Assembly: GCA_964419255.1 (NCBI GenBank)
Contig: CAYQOU010000018.1
Location: 1 to 63,436 of the forward strand
DNA from: CAZPHU01 sp964419255
Lineage (GTDB): Bacteria; Fibrobacterota; Chitinivibrionia; Chitinivibrionales; CAYFVL01
Direction of reading: 5' to 3'
Length of the DNA: 63,436 bases
This document shows, in pieces, positions 35,929 through 45,649 of this stretch. Numbering within the stretch: position 1 is the stretch's first letter; every line of letters begins with the position of its first letter. Both the position numbers and the translations under genes were made by a program. Under the pieces are notes generated by a model, which did no database searches, was not told where the DNA came from, and saw only the letters and a list, made by a program, of their open reading frames with translations.

Positions 35929-36046
35929 GTCCATAATCTTTATCGGACGGCTTTGTTGTGAAAGTTATTTGATCACCAAGTTCACTTAATACTATTTTGC
36001 TTTTCTTCCATAAATATTTTAATCCTGTCTAAAAGGGATGTATCCC

Positions 36047-36883
36047 ATGAGTAGAATTTTGAAGAAAGAACAACTTTCCGAACAGGTCTTCCGCTTTCGT
36101 CTTGAGGCTCCACGGATTGCCCGTAAGCGCAAAGCGGGTCAATTCATCATTATACGAGCCGATGAGCAGGGCGAACGCATACCTCTGACTATTGCCAATG
36201 CCGACTCAGAGGAGGGATGGATCGAAATAATTTTTCAGGCTGTCGGTCATGGTACACTCTCCCTTGCCGCTCTCGACAAAGGCAGTAGGGTAAGCGATCT
36301 GGTGGGACCGTTGGGAAAGCCTACGCATATCGAAAATTTCGGTCGCACACTGTGTATCGGCGGTGGCGTGGGCATCGCTCCTCTCTATCCGATCGTATGC
36401 GCCCTGAAGGAGGCCGGCAATGATGTCACTACCATAATCGGGGCACGCACTAAGGAGTTGCTGATACTGGAGGAAGAGATGAATCAGCAGAGCAATCGTC
36501 TGTTTATCGCCTCGGATGACGGATCTATCGGAAAGAAAGGTTTTGTCTCAAATATCGCCACCGACCTTTTCGATTCCGGTGAACAGTTTGACCTGGCCGT
36601 AGTGATCGGACCGGCGATGATGATGAAGGCAACCACCTCACTGACCGTCGCAAAAGGCATCAAAACCATGGCATCGCTTAATCCGATCATGATTGACGGC
36701 ACCGGTATGTGCGGTGGCTGCAGGGTATCGGTTCATGGTCAGACAAAATTCGCCTGTGTCGATGGGCCCGAGTTTGATGCTGCGGGTATCGACTGGGATG
36801 AGTTGGTTCAGAGGCTTGGAGGATATCGGGAATTTGAGCAGAAGGCTCGGGAAAACCACGAATGTAGACTGGCAGGTAAATAA
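36047..36883 (+). CDS. nfnA: NfnA-type FAD/NAD-binding subunit (sulfide dehydrogenase / ferredoxin-NADP reductase alpha)
   Basis: A 278-residue flavoprotein of the PyrK/NfnA type. It has an FAD-binding part (AGQFIIIRADEQGERIPLTI), an NAD part (CIGGGVGIAPLYPI), and a C-terminal [2Fe-2S] site, CGGCRVS and FACVDGP. With the next gene it forms NfnAB, which couples electrons between NADH, NADPH and ferredoxin in anaerobes. I start at ATG 36047 (AAGGG 10 bases upstream); ATG 36038 is 3 codons longer but has the site too close. The stop overlaps the nfnB start by one base, which rules out pyrK with pyrD. Confidence 0.9.
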   Translation: MSRILKKEQLSEQVFRFRLEAPRIARKRKAGQFIIIRADEQGERIPLTIANADSEEGWIEIIFQAVGHGTLSLAALDKGSRVSDLVGPLGKPTHIENFGRTLCIGGGVGIAPLYPIVCALKEAGNDVTTIIGARTKELLILEEEMNQQSNRLFIASDDGSIGKKGFVSNIATDLFDSGEQFDLAVVIGPAMMMKATTSLTVAKGIKTMASLNPIMIDGTGMCGGCRVSVHGQTKFACVDGPEFDAAGIDWDELVQRLGGYREFEQKARENHECRLAGK

Positions 36884-38286
36884 TGAGTGACAAACTAAAT
36901 CGTTTCGTACGTACCCCAATGTCGGAGCAGGATCCAAACGTTCGCAGGCACAATTTCGAGGAAGTGCCGCACGGGTACACCGAAGAGGAGGCGATTCAGG
37001 AGGCGAAGCGCTGTCTGCAGTGTAAAAAGCCGCTCTGTATTCAGGGATGTCCGGTATCGGTGAAGATTCCGGAGTTTTTGGCACTGGTTGCCGAGGGCAG
37101 GTTTGCCGAGGCGGCACGCAAGGTCAAGGAAACCAATGCCCTTCCCGCCATATGCGGAAGGGTGTGTCCGCAGGAGGAGCAGTGCGAGGCCAAATGTATT
37201 CTCGGCAAAAAGGGCGAGCCGGTGGCGGTCGGAAACCTCGAGCGTTTTGTTGCAGACTGGGAACGCATGAACAGCGAAATAGTTTTGCCGGAGATGAAGC
37301 CGAAAAACGGCAAGAAAGTAGCCATCGTGGGCTCAGGTCCCGCGGGCCTGACCACTGCCGGTGAGCTGGCGAAAGAGGGATTCGAGGTGACTATTTTCGA
37401 GGCGTTGCACGAATCGGGTGGGGTACTGGTGTATGGTATCCCTGAATTCCGTCTTCCCAAAGAGATCGTAAAAAAAGAGATCCAGTACCTCGAGAAGCTC
37501 GGTGTCAAAATTGTCAAGAATTTTGTGATCGGAAAAACCGCTACGGTGGATGAGTTGATGAAAGAAGAGGGTTTCGATGCGGTGTTTGTGGGATCGGGAG
37601 CAGGCCTGCCCTCATTCATGAAACTGCCTGGTGAGAACAGCATCGGGGTCTACTCGGCAAACGAGTACCTCACCCGCAGCAACCTGATGAAAGCCTATCT
37701 TCAGGATGCGCATACGCCGATTATCCGCGGGAAAAACGTGGTGACAGTCGGAGGTGGAAACGTTGCGATGGACTCCGCCCGTACCGCTTTGCGCCTGGGA
37801 GCCGAGCATTCCTATATCGTTTATCGCCGCAGTGAAGCGGAGATGCCGGCCCGTAACGCGGAGATTCATCATGCCAAGGAAGAGGGCATCGAGTTTAAGC
37901 TTCTGTGCAACCCGGTGGAGATACTCTCCAATGAGCAGGGATTTGTCAGAGCGATCCGCTGTATCCGTATGGAGCTTGGTGAACCGGATGCCTCAGGACG
38001 CCGTCGTCCGGTGCCTGTCGAGGGCTCCGAGTTCGAGATTCCCTGTGATGTAGTGATCATTGCGATCGGAAACAAGCCCAATCCTCTTATCCCCGACACG
38101 ACACCCGAAATCGACGTGTCGAAGTGGGGAACGATTGTGGCAAACGAGGAGGATGGACGCACCAGCAAGAAAATGGTGTATGCGGGAGGCGACATTGTCA
38201 CCGGTGCCGCAACAGTTATCCTTGCCATGGGCGCGGGAAAGATTGCCGCACAAAGCATCATGGATGATCTTGGCCAAAAGGACTAG
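36883..38286 (+). CDS. nfnB: NfnB-type glutamate-synthase-like NADPH oxidoreductase
   Basis: A 467-residue protein related to the small subunit of glutamate synthase. The N-terminus binds two 4Fe-4S clusters: CLQCKKPLCIQGCP (about 46-59) and CGRVCPQEEQCEAKC (about 91-105). Two Rossmann domains follow: VAIVGSGPAGLTTAGEL for FAD and NVVTVGGGNVAMDSARTA for NADPH. The glutamate synthase large subunit is absent; the neighbour is the NfnA-type protein, so NfnAB (electron-bifurcating transhydrogenase) is the best reading. The genes share one base. Confidence 0.92.
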   Translation: MSDKLNRFVRTPMSEQDPNVRRHNFEEVPHGYTEEEAIQEAKRCLQCKKPLCIQGCPVSVKIPEFLALVAEGRFAEAARKVKETNALPAICGRVCPQEEQCEAKCILGKKGEPVAVGNLERFVADWERMNSEIVLPEMKPKNGKKVAIVGSGPAGLTTAGELAKEGFEVTIFEALHESGGVLVYGIPEFRLPKEIVKKEIQYLEKLGVKIVKNFVIGKTATVDELMKEEGFDAVFVGSGAGLPSFMKLPGENSIGVYSANEYLTRSNLMKAYLQDAHTPIIRGKNVVTVGGGNVAMDSARTALRLGAEHSYIVYRRSEAEMPARNAEIHHAKEEGIEFKLLCNPVEILSNEQGFVRAIRCIRMELGEPDASGRRRPVPVEGSEFEIPCDVVIIAIGNKPNPLIPDTTPEIDVSKWGTIVANEEDGRTSKKMVYAGGDIVTGAATVILAMGAGKIAAQSIMDDLGQKD

Positions 38287-38371
38287 ATCTGAAAACCGGG
38301 CGGACAGAAGAATAAACCAGCAATTGCACGGGTTCGTCCCTGCAACTGCAATCACGCTCCGTTTTATAGTG

Positions 38372-38402
38372 GGGGAAACAAGGATGTTTCCCCATTTTTT
38401 TA
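38372..38402 (+). terminator. Rho-independent terminator after nfnAB
   Basis: Stem GGGGAAAC / GTTTCCCC with loop AAGGAT, then a T-tract. It lies 86 bases after the nfnB stop. Confidence 0.88.
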
Positions 38403-38610
38403 TCCATGAAGAGACCGGTCTAGCGGAATCGATTTTTCGGCTACTCGGCCTCTCGATTACTCAAAAAAAATCGAAACGATTAATGACGAGTAGGTAGTAT
38501 CTGTTCAGAAAAGTAGCTCACGGGTATCATGCTTCGACTGCGCTAATCACAGATGTGTTTTAAACCGCGGCTAAAACGACGGACTTGCTTCACAATGATT
38601 TCGGAATAGT
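38403..38610. other. Intergenic region between convergent nfnB and the hybrid kinase
   Basis: About 200 bases with no gene, repeat or further terminator recognised. Confidence 0.4.
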
Positions 38611-41436
38611 TCAGGCGATCATATTTGCCACTGCCTGAGAAAGTTGGGCCTTATCGTATGGTTTCTGTATGAAACTGCTGTGACCATGTGCCAGTATTTT
38701 CTGAGCCTCACCATCGATGCTGTAGCCTGATGTTATCAGCACATGGATGTTATCGTCGATCTGCCGCATCTCCATAAAGGTATCCACGCCACTTTTGCCG
38801 GGCATGATGAGATCGAGTATCACCAGATCGATCTCCCCGTGAAACTGCCTGAAAAAATCGACGGCCTGGCTGCTGTCATGTTTGGTGATTACCATGTAGC
38901 CGATTTTTCCCAGCATCTGAGCGGCCATCGTGCATAAATCTTTCTCGTCATCCACAAACAGTATGGATCCTGCGCCTGCTATGACCGCTGGTGAATTGGT
39001 TTTCCCCAGCGTAGTCGATTCCCGGGATAGGGGAAAAAACAGATTAAATGCCGTTCCCTGTCCGTATCTGCTATCAACGGTGACTGCTCCGTTGTGACTC
39101 TTCACCGTTCCATACACCGCCGCCAGGCCCATTCCTGTTCCCTTCCCTTGCTCCTTGGTTGTGAAAAATGGCTCAAAGATATGAGTTATCGTTTCCGGGG
39201 CGATTCCATTACCAGTATCTTCAATCGTTATCTGCACATAGTTTCCGTCTAGAATATTGAAGCCGGATTGGCAGTAGTCTTCTTTTGAGAGAGTCGTGAT
39301 GCGTGTTTGAAACAGAATCTCCCCTCCATCCGGCATGGCATCTCTGGCATTCAATGCGATATTAAGCAGTGCATTCTGCAGCTGGGATGAATCCCCCCGC
39401 GTGATTGCGGGCGAAGCTGCAAGCTGCTGTCTAATCGAAATCCGCCGGTCGATCGTATGCGCAAGCATCGATGCAATTTCTGAAATGACCGTATGAAGAT
39501 CAACCGCGGCGATCTGATATTTTCCCTTGCGGGCAAATGCGAGCAGTTTGTTGGTCAGATCGGCGGATCTTTGAGCCTGTTGGACTATTTTTCCAGAATA
39601 CTTCTCGTAAATCGAACCCTCTTCTGCCATCTCCCGCATCAAATCCGCATAGCCCATCATTGCAGCAAGCTGATTGTTGAAATCGTGAGCGATTCCTCCC
39701 GCAAGTTTTCCGATCGCATCCATTTTCTGTGCCTGACGAAGTTGCTGCTCCATTTCATAGGATTTTGTCATATCATGAAAAACAAGAACGACTCCCACAA
39801 CTCTTCTTTCATGATCCAGGATCGGTGCACCACTATATGCCACTCTACACTCTGAACCATCCGCGGAAATGAGGATGGCATAGTTATCGGCCCCCGCGGT
39901 CTGCCCCTCCCGCAAAACACGAACGGCGGAATTCTCAATATCCGAACGCGTATCCGGATCTATCATCCGAACGACTTCCTCTAAAGCCTTCTCCCGGGCA
40001 TTCTCAAAATTCCAGCCGGTGAGCTGTTGGGCAACCGGATTCATCCGGGTGATCCGCTGGTTGGCATCAGTGGCAATGACCCCATCGGCGATTGAATTGA
40101 GGGTTATGCTTAGATTGGTTTCACTTTCACGCAGAGCCTTCTCCGCAACTGCAAAATCGGTCACATCCTGTGCGAGGACAAAGTAACTCCTCTTCTCGTT
40201 AAGCTCCCCCTGGTAAGGAATATAAGTGATCTTTAAATAGCGAAACTGACCCATATGAGGTATATAGACCTTGAGATTGAACTGACCGCTGTTGCCTTGT
40301 CTTATTTCCTTCAGATGCGGCGCCAGTTTGTCGTATGTTTTTTTAGTTAACACATCAGACAATTTTCGTCCGATGACCTGCTCGGGCTCCTTGCGCACAA
40401 ACTCACGGTAGGCGCGATTTGCATACAAATAACGCTCATCTTCATCGATATGTGCAATGAGGACCGGCATGTTATCTGAAATGAGCGTCAGATGCCCATT
40501 TTTCTCGTGGGCCTCATTTTCCGCACGTAACCGGTTTCCAAACTCGGTTTGAAGCTGTCGCGTTCGCTGATGAATGGTTTTGCGCAGAGTCACATTCCAG
40601 ATGATAACAACGGCTACAATCATCACAAGCACGCTTAGAGAAAAGGTTCCGTGAAGAATCCATGTATCCAGATCGATGTTTTGCCGATCGAAACCAAACC
40701 ATCGCAGATAGATCTGCCGATAGGTACCGTTCTCCCTCAAGATTTTCAGCCCTTCATTGATTTTTGTTAAGAGTTCCCGATTGTGTGGACGCACTGCAAA
40801 GCAGTAATCTCGCCGGGGAAGAGAAATCTCTCTTACAACGATCCCGGATAGATCGTGCTGATTGATTAGATAAGACCCCTGAAAGCGAGCCAGAAGGGCA
40901 CAATCATAGAACTTCCCATCCAGAAGCCGCAAAGCTTCCAGAGGGTTTTTAACCGGAACCGGCTGTGCGGCAGGTATTGAGGAGATAAGAAAATCATGCA
41001 TAAGCTCACCTTGCTGAACCAGCACACGTTTGTTTTCCAGGTCGCTCAGCGATTTTACAGAGGAATCATCTGAGACAAAAAGTGCATGAGATATCTGTGT
41101 GAAAGGAATTGAAAACGCGAAATGCTTTTCTCTTTCTCTGGAATAAAACATACCGGTGATCACATCGATCTGGTCTTTGCGCAGCTGGGTACGCACCGAG
41201 TCCCATAAGCCGAGTGAAATGGTAGTATTCAGTTCCATCTCCTCAGCCACGGCATTAAAAAGGTCGATATTGAATCCGGTCGGGTTGCCCAGACTATCCT
41301 TAAATTCATATGGCGGGTAATTATTATCTCCGCGGACGAAGAAAGCCGATTCGGCCCGTGAAGAGGTGATTGCTACAAACAAAAGTAAAAACATCTTCAT
41401 GGAAAGCAAACAAGCTTTAGCAGCAGACGATCTCAA
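38611..41436 (-). CDS. Hybrid sensor histidine kinase with periplasmic SBP3 domain, PAS domains and receiver
   Basis: A 941-residue membrane kinase. A signal/anchor at the N-terminus is followed by a periplasmic solute-binding protein type 3 domain (about 32-255; GDNNYPPYEFKDSLGNPTGF), which usually binds amino acids. A transmembrane helix (about 263-285) comes next, then two PAS domains (about 320-435 and 445-560), HisKA with GIAHDFNNQLAAMMGY (phospho-His), an HATPase (DTGNGI, GKGTGMGLAAVYG) and a C-terminal receiver (VILDLIMPGKSG, phospho-Asp). The ligand and output are unknown; no response-regulator gene is adjacent. Confidence 0.93.
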   Translation of the reverse strand: MRSSAAKACLLSMKMFLLLFVAITSSRAESAFFVRGDNNYPPYEFKDSLGNPTGFNIDLFNAVAEEMELNTTISLGLWDSVRTQLRKDQIDVITGMFYSREREKHFAFSIPFTQISHALFVSDDSSVKSLSDLENKRVLVQQGELMHDFLISSIPAAQPVPVKNPLEALRLLDGKFYDCALLARFQGSYLINQHDLSGIVVREISLPRRDYCFAVRPHNRELLTKINEGLKILRENGTYRQIYLRWFGFDRQNIDLDTWILHGTFSLSVLVMIVAVVIIWNVTLRKTIHQRTRQLQTEFGNRLRAENEAHEKNGHLTLISDNMPVLIAHIDEDERYLYANRAYREFVRKEPEQVIGRKLSDVLTKKTYDKLAPHLKEIRQGNSGQFNLKVYIPHMGQFRYLKITYIPYQGELNEKRSYFVLAQDVTDFAVAEKALRESETNLSITLNSIADGVIATDANQRITRMNPVAQQLTGWNFENAREKALEEVVRMIDPDTRSDIENSAVRVLREGQTAGADNYAILISADGSECRVAYSGAPILDHERRVVGVVLVFHDMTKSYEMEQQLRQAQKMDAIGKLAGGIAHDFNNQLAAMMGYADLMREMAEEGSIYEKYSGKIVQQAQRSADLTNKLLAFARKGKYQIAAVDLHTVISEIASMLAHTIDRRISIRQQLAASPAITRGDSSQLQNALLNIALNARDAMPDGGEILFQTRITTLSKEDYCQSGFNILDGNYVQITIEDTGNGIAPETITHIFEPFFTTKEQGKGTGMGLAAVYGTVKSHNGAVTVDSRYGQGTAFNLFFPLSRESTTLGKTNSPAVIAGAGSILFVDDEKDLCTMAAQMLGKIGYMVITKHDSSQAVDFFRQFHGEIDLVILDLIMPGKSGVDTFMEMRQIDDNIHVLITSGYSIDGEAQKILAHGHSSFIQKPYDKAQLSQAVANMIA

Positions 41437-42384
41437 ATAAACGGCTCCTGTGTATGCGCTGTTCTAATGGATCAGAATTTATCGGTAAGACCGCCTACAT
41501 TATATCATATGTAAGTCATTTTTGAAGGAGTTTTTCGCCTGTTTGGATTCTTTCAGGCAGATTTTGGCCTCACTGGACCGTCTGTTTAAATAATACAGAA
41601 AAACCTCTCGGGCTTGAAGATCTTGCTGGGATGCATTATGGTTGCGTCGGCGCTTTTCCTGGCATTCGCGTGAATATAGCCCAAGTCCGACCGAGCCGAT
41701 GACTCGAAACAATACGTTTAAAACCGATATAAGAACAAAAGAGTTGCATTTTGTTTCATGAACATTCGGGTCTTCGAAATAAGTTGCATGGTTCGGACTG
41801 TAGGTCGGAAGTTTCCGGAAATGAGAACACTTTCGATTCGTAAACAGACTCGTACGATGCTAGATTTATCTTCAGGATCATTTTCCCAGCATTACCCCTA
41901 AACGAATCTTTGCCGCACTGGCTTTGCCGGTAGCGGGCGGCTGTTATTTGAAGGATCTTTGGCAACGCGGTTTTGATCCGGAACAGTTTTTACACCATCT
42001 CCGGCACGTTTGGAGCTAAAGCGTTCATCGTGCATGTCGAACATAACGGAAGAAGAAGAGTCTTTTCCGCCGTACGCTGGTAGGATGTTCATAAGGATGC
42101 TTCCCTGAATTCGGCAAAATGAGGCATTTCCGTAAAAATGCATAGAATGCAGTCATAATCAAAACTTCCACCAGCCGAGCCTCCGCCATAAAAATGTGGC
42201 ATTCAATGCACAGCCAGCATACCCCGTCAAACAAACATCACGCAGTATTTAATTTCCACATTTCCACATCTCCACAAATCCTCATTTCTTTACCCCGTTG
42301 CCAGATCGGCATCACTTTCCCTGCTATTCTATTGCTCCTGGTTTCCTCTGTGGGTATATTATTGTACAGGAGGTCAGAGCGTGC
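41437..42384. other. Gene-poor region of about 950 bases
   Basis: Several short frames (41500-41712, 41756-41965, 41898-42143, minus strand) have no clear ribosome site and no known family. They could be relics of a lost gene. No tRNA, hairpin with T-tract or repeat of families I/II was recognised. AGGAGG (42368-42373) belongs to the next gene. Confidence 0.4.
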
Positions 42385-43233
42385 ATGCATAATCAAATTT
42401 TCAACTACCTGGATTACCGGGAATTTCTTCGGGATTTTGTGGAGGAGAAGCGAAAAACCAATCCATCCATCTCTTTTCGGTCGATCGCCTATCGACTCGG
42501 GTGTGATGCCGGATTTTTCAACAGGATTCTCCGGGGCAAGCGCAACCTTTCCGCGGAGCTGACGTTGAAGCTGAGCAAGATCCTGAAGCTCTCCAGCCAG
42601 GAGCAGCGGTTTTTCGAGCTGCTGGTTAATTTTTCACAGGCAAGAAAACAGGCGGAAAAAGATCACTTTTTCGAACAGATGCATCAGTTCAGGACTATGA
42701 AGATAAAAGAACTATCCGTGCAACAATATGCCGTATGCTCCCACTGGTACTATGTGGTGCTCCGTGAGCTGCTTCACGTGGTAAAAGGTACTCATCAGGA
42801 AGAATTCAGCAGCGAGCGGCTGGCGATGACACTGGAGCCGAAAATAAAGGTGGGGGAAGTTCGGGATGCGCTGGATACGTTGCAGCGGCTGGGGATTGTA
42901 GAGCGCACCGGTAAGGATGCGTACACTCTGGCCGACCGGTTTATCACCAGCGGAAAAGAGATTCCGCAGGTCATAGTCAACCGGATTTTGATTGAGTTTA
43001 TGGAGCTGGCGCGTGAGGCGATCGATCGTATTCCGCGCAGCCGGCGAAGCATGTCGATGCTGACATTCAGCACCTCCGAGCAGGCCTGGGAGCGAATTCA
43101 GGCAAAGATTGCCGATTTCCGCAAGGAGATATTTGCGATAGTCGAGGCCGACACGCAGCCGGCAACACAGGTATACCACATGAACTTACACTGCTTTCCC
43201 GTCACTAAGCCGTTCAAAGGAGCGGAGGCATGA
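42385..43233 (+). CDS. TIGR02147 / DUF4423 family regulator-like protein (second copy)
   Basis: A 282-residue paralogue of the protein at 5269. It has the same layout: YLDYREFLRDFVEEKRKTNP, a helix-turn-helix-like segment (FRSIAYRLGCDAGFFNRIL, then GKRNLS), FELLVNFSQARKQAEK, SHWYYVVLREL, and the closing MNLHCFPV. I start at ATG 42385 with AGGAGG 11 bases upstream; the frame itself is open further up to 42298. The stop overlaps the next gene by 4 bases, as in the first locus. Confidence 0.85.
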   Translation: MHNQIFNYLDYREFLRDFVEEKRKTNPSISFRSIAYRLGCDAGFFNRILRGKRNLSAELTLKLSKILKLSSQEQRFFELLVNFSQARKQAEKDHFFEQMHQFRTMKIKELSVQQYAVCSHWYYVVLRELLHVVKGTHQEEFSSERLAMTLEPKIKVGEVRDALDTLQRLGIVERTGKDAYTLADRFITSGKEIPQVIVNRILIEFMELAREAIDRIPRSRRSMSMLTFSTSEQAWERIQAKIADFRKEIFAIVEADTQPATQVYHMNLHCFPVTKPFKGAEA

Positions 43234-43733
43234 CACGAAGAACAATTGCCCTTTTACGGCTTCTGATTCTGCCGGCGGTCGTTCTGCTTGCAGGCTCATG
43301 CGGCATACTATCAACCAGCGGCGGCTCAGGAACGGAGATCGTGGGCAAAGTCGAGTTTCAGGATGATTCTTCGTCTTCCAAGATGGTGGCCGGGTACCGC
43401 AGTTTTCTGCCGGCATTCGATATCCCGGTTTACCTGTATCCACGAAACCTGGACATCGATCTGAACAACTTATCCATCCCAAGGGTAAGAACCCATAGTG
43501 ACGGGAGTTTTCGCTTCTCGAATATCCCCGGGGGTGAATATTTTGTGGAGGCAAACGATGGGGAGGGGAAAACCGCCCGCAGAGAGGTCGATGCATCGGG
43601 AGAGGAAGAGACAATCGATGTTGGCGTTCTTGTACTTTCCAGAGGCAGCTCAATATTGGATTCACTCTTTGAATGGTGGTACCATGTCAACCTGAATCGG
43701 GCAGAACCGGAGAGTCAGGGATCAAAAAAATAG
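43230..43733 (+). CDS. Lipoprotein with carboxypeptidase-regulatory-like domain
   Basis: A 167-residue exported lipoprotein. The lipobox is LAGSC (Cys at about 24). One prealbumin-like domain follows (about 36-130): EIVGKVEFQDDS, HSDGSFRFSNIPGGEYFVEA. It corresponds to the N-terminal part of the larger lipoprotein at 6105 but lacks the DUF2341 and LamG domains. The start overlaps the TIGR02147 stop (ATGA). The last codons (ESQGSKK) run into a family II repeat that provides the stop region. Confidence 0.85.
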   Translation: MTRRTIALLRLLILPAVVLLAGSCGILSTSGGSGTEIVGKVEFQDDSSSSKMVAGYRSFLPAFDIPVYLYPRNLDIDLNNLSIPRVRTHSDGSFRFSNIPGGEYFVEANDGEGKTARREVDASGEEETIDVGVLVLSRGSSILDSLFEWWYHVNLNRAEPESQGSKK

Positions 43734-43836
43734 GTAAACAAAAACACTTGGAAAAGTAATGCTGCAAAAAAACCTGTTTTTCTTTCCTGTCCCCTCCCGC
43801 TTCAGCGGGATACGAAGGACGGGTGTCATACAAAAA
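43704..43836 (+). repeat. Family II interspersed repeat
   Basis: Starts in the coding end of the lipoprotein gene (CCGGAGAGTCAGGGATCAAA), then AAACAAAAACAC, a pyrimidine-rich stretch and the hairpin CCCGCTTCAGCGGGAT followed by GGACGGGTGTC. The same order of parts is seen at 48256-48410. Confidence 0.65.
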
Positions 43837-44083
43837 CTTTATATCGCATGCAGCGATTGGTATGATGATGCCGGTGTGAGAACCGTGCCGGTTGCAAGCC
43901 ACCGGTTTCTGGATTGCGGCCCACCGGGTTAAAAGCATCGCCCGCTTACGAATTTTTATCTGTAACAACCTTCTGTACATACACTTACGCGAAACCTTAA
44001 CCTTTTTCGTCATGGGGGGTTCTATGCCCGTACACAGTTTTTTTCCGACAAAAGTATCCATTAAAAAACGTTTGGTGGGTCTT

Positions 44084-44746
44084 ATGGTTTATCATCGGAG
44101 GTGCTTCTTTTCCACACTATGCGTGGCACTCTGTTGTCTGGGGGCACATGCGGAGGGATTTTTTGTCCTGGAAGGGGGCGCATCCGCTCCACGGTCCACC
44201 CGCGGTGAAGGTCTTTCCGGCTATGGTGCCTGGGAGGCGAAACTGGGCTGGGGCGGTGTGTCCAGCTCGGGAATCGGCGCCGCCGGCGGACTTACCTTTG
44301 TTTTCCAACGCACCAGTGCGGTTTCGAGCTTTGACACGATCGGAACCGGTGACGGGTGGTTGATCGAGGAGCAGGTGCCGGAATATCAAATTAAACGCAC
44401 CATGATTCTTCCGGAATTCGGAATCCATTTGAGACTTTTTCCAAAACTTCCCGCGAATCCAATCGCCAACCTGTCGACGGGGCCCGCGTTGATGATCTAC
44501 ACCAGCAAACGTTATGTGGATGATTACGAAGAGACCGAAACAAGCAAACACAGCGGCAGCTACTGGGGGTGGCACGGAACGGTCAACCTGGGCATAAACG
44601 TAGTGCTTGGAGAGAGTGACAATTCGCTGTTTGCACTCGTGCAATACCGAAGCTGCATTGTGACAAAACATGAATGGGACAGCTCTGTTCGCTACCGTCA
44701 GGACATGTCGGCACCGGCGTTTCATATTGGCATACAGTTTCTTTAA
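44084..44746 (+). CDS. Exported envelope protein, probably outer-membrane beta-barrel, unknown
   Basis: A 220-residue protein. From ATG 44084 there is a clean signal peptide (basic RR, hydrophobic CCLGAHA). The mature part is rich in Gly, aromatic residues and alternating strands (WEAKLGWGGVSSSGIGAAGG; WHGTVNLGINVVLG) and ends in an aromatic strand (AFHIGIQFL), as outer-membrane barrels do. Other starts at 44024 (strong G-rich site) and 43892 are possible. It lies behind the TIGR02147-lipoprotein pair and 30 bases ahead of another lipoprotein gene. Confidence 0.7.
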   Translation: MVYHRRCFFSTLCVALCCLGAHAEGFFVLEGGASAPRSTRGEGLSGYGAWEAKLGWGGVSSSGIGAAGGLTFVFQRTSAVSSFDTIGTGDGWLIEEQVPEYQIKRTMILPEFGIHLRLFPKLPANPIANLSTGPALMIYTSKRYVDDYEETETSKHSGSYWGWHGTVNLGINVVLGESDNSLFALVQYRSCIVTKHEWDSSVRYRQDMSAPAFHIGIQFL

Positions 44747-44775
44747 TCTGTTTACTGGAGCAAAGGAGGAGAAAA

Positions 44776-45420
44776 ATGACCGCAAAAAAGATACTTCGTT
44801 TGTGCTTTACTCTTTGCATTGGATTACTGCCAATGATAAGTGGCTGTTACGCACCTAACAGTCCGTGCATAAATTGTGACGAGAGCGATCAAGGATTAGA
44901 TGATGACGGTGATCAATCATTTACCTCCATAAGGTGTGTACACTATTTCCCCTACCGCGGGGCAAACAAATGGTGGCATTACCTGGAAGCGGGAGGCAAC
45001 TCTCTTACCATCGATGTCGTCGATACGATTTCGGATGAAAACACCAGCTACTATAAGGTTTGTTTTGCAGAGGAGCAAATCGATACCACCACCGACTGGT
45101 TCAAGTCGACTTCGGACGGCATTTTTTTCAGTTCGTCTCTGACTGGGACGTACGAGTTTTTCCTCCCGGCTCGCCTGACACAGCAGCAGGGGACATTTTC
45201 CTGCGGCAGCGGCGAAGTGCACTACCGATACCACGAGCAGCACCGGATAGATGGAATACTGTTCGAAGATGTGCTGGTTTTGGATTACGAAACACCTCTT
45301 CTTCACAATTTTGATACCATTATTTTTGCGAAAGATATGGGTATTGTCGCATTGACCGACGAGGGTGGGCGGTTTCCGGTAACCTATAGTCTCGACAGCT
45401 CATCGGTCAGCTCGGAGTAA
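44776..45420 (+). CDS. Lipoprotein of unknown function
   Basis: A 214-residue exported lipoprotein with lipobox MISGC. A short Asp/Glu-rich linker (CDESDQGLDDDGDQ) is followed by a beta-rich domain (YFPYRGANKWWHYL; YKVCFAEEQID; TFSCGSGEVHYRY). No family was recognised. AGGAGG at 44765-44770 fits ATG 44776. It is likely cotranscribed with the barrel gene upstream. The frame opens earlier, to 44674, but that part overlaps the barrel gene. Confidence 0.75.
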   Translation: MTAKKILRLCFTLCIGLLPMISGCYAPNSPCINCDESDQGLDDDGDQSFTSIRCVHYFPYRGANKWWHYLEAGGNSLTIDVVDTISDENTSYYKVCFAEEQIDTTTDWFKSTSDGIFFSSSLTGTYEFFLPARLTQQQGTFSCGSGEVHYRYHEQHRIDGILFEDVLVLDYETPLLHNFDTIIFAKDMGIVALTDEGGRFPVTYSLDSSSVSSE

Positions 45421-45649
45421 GGCGGAACGGATGGAGGGAGGCGCCTTCGACAATCTCAGGGCAAACGGAGGCAATCAGGCACACCATTAGTGAGCATACC
45501 GGATATACCGCTGGTGGAAAAACCGGTCTGCCTCCGTGCTGAGCTTTGTCCACACTCTTTTGTCAAAAGAATCAAATCCGGTAAACACCGCGACGTGCTC
45601 GGTTCGTCCCTCAAGCGGGATCACCGAAGGTGGGGCCAATAGTATGGGA

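Noticed and set aside
35723..35936. Plus-strand frames over the carA leader
   Set aside because: They run through a terminator hairpin and have no family features.
36047..38286. PyrK with glutamate synthase as the reading of this pair
   Set aside because: No pyrD or glutamate synthase large subunit is adjacent; the direct coupling of the two genes fits NfnAB better.
41500..42143. Short minus frames in the 950-base gene-poor region
   Set aside because: No ribosome sites, no family features; cannot be told from chance.
43843..43930. GC-rich stretch with paired CCGGT/ACCGG elements that looked like a riboswitch
   Set aside because: It does not match the c-di-GMP or cobalamin riboswitch cores that I could compare by eye, and no tRNA-type GGTTCGA arm is present.
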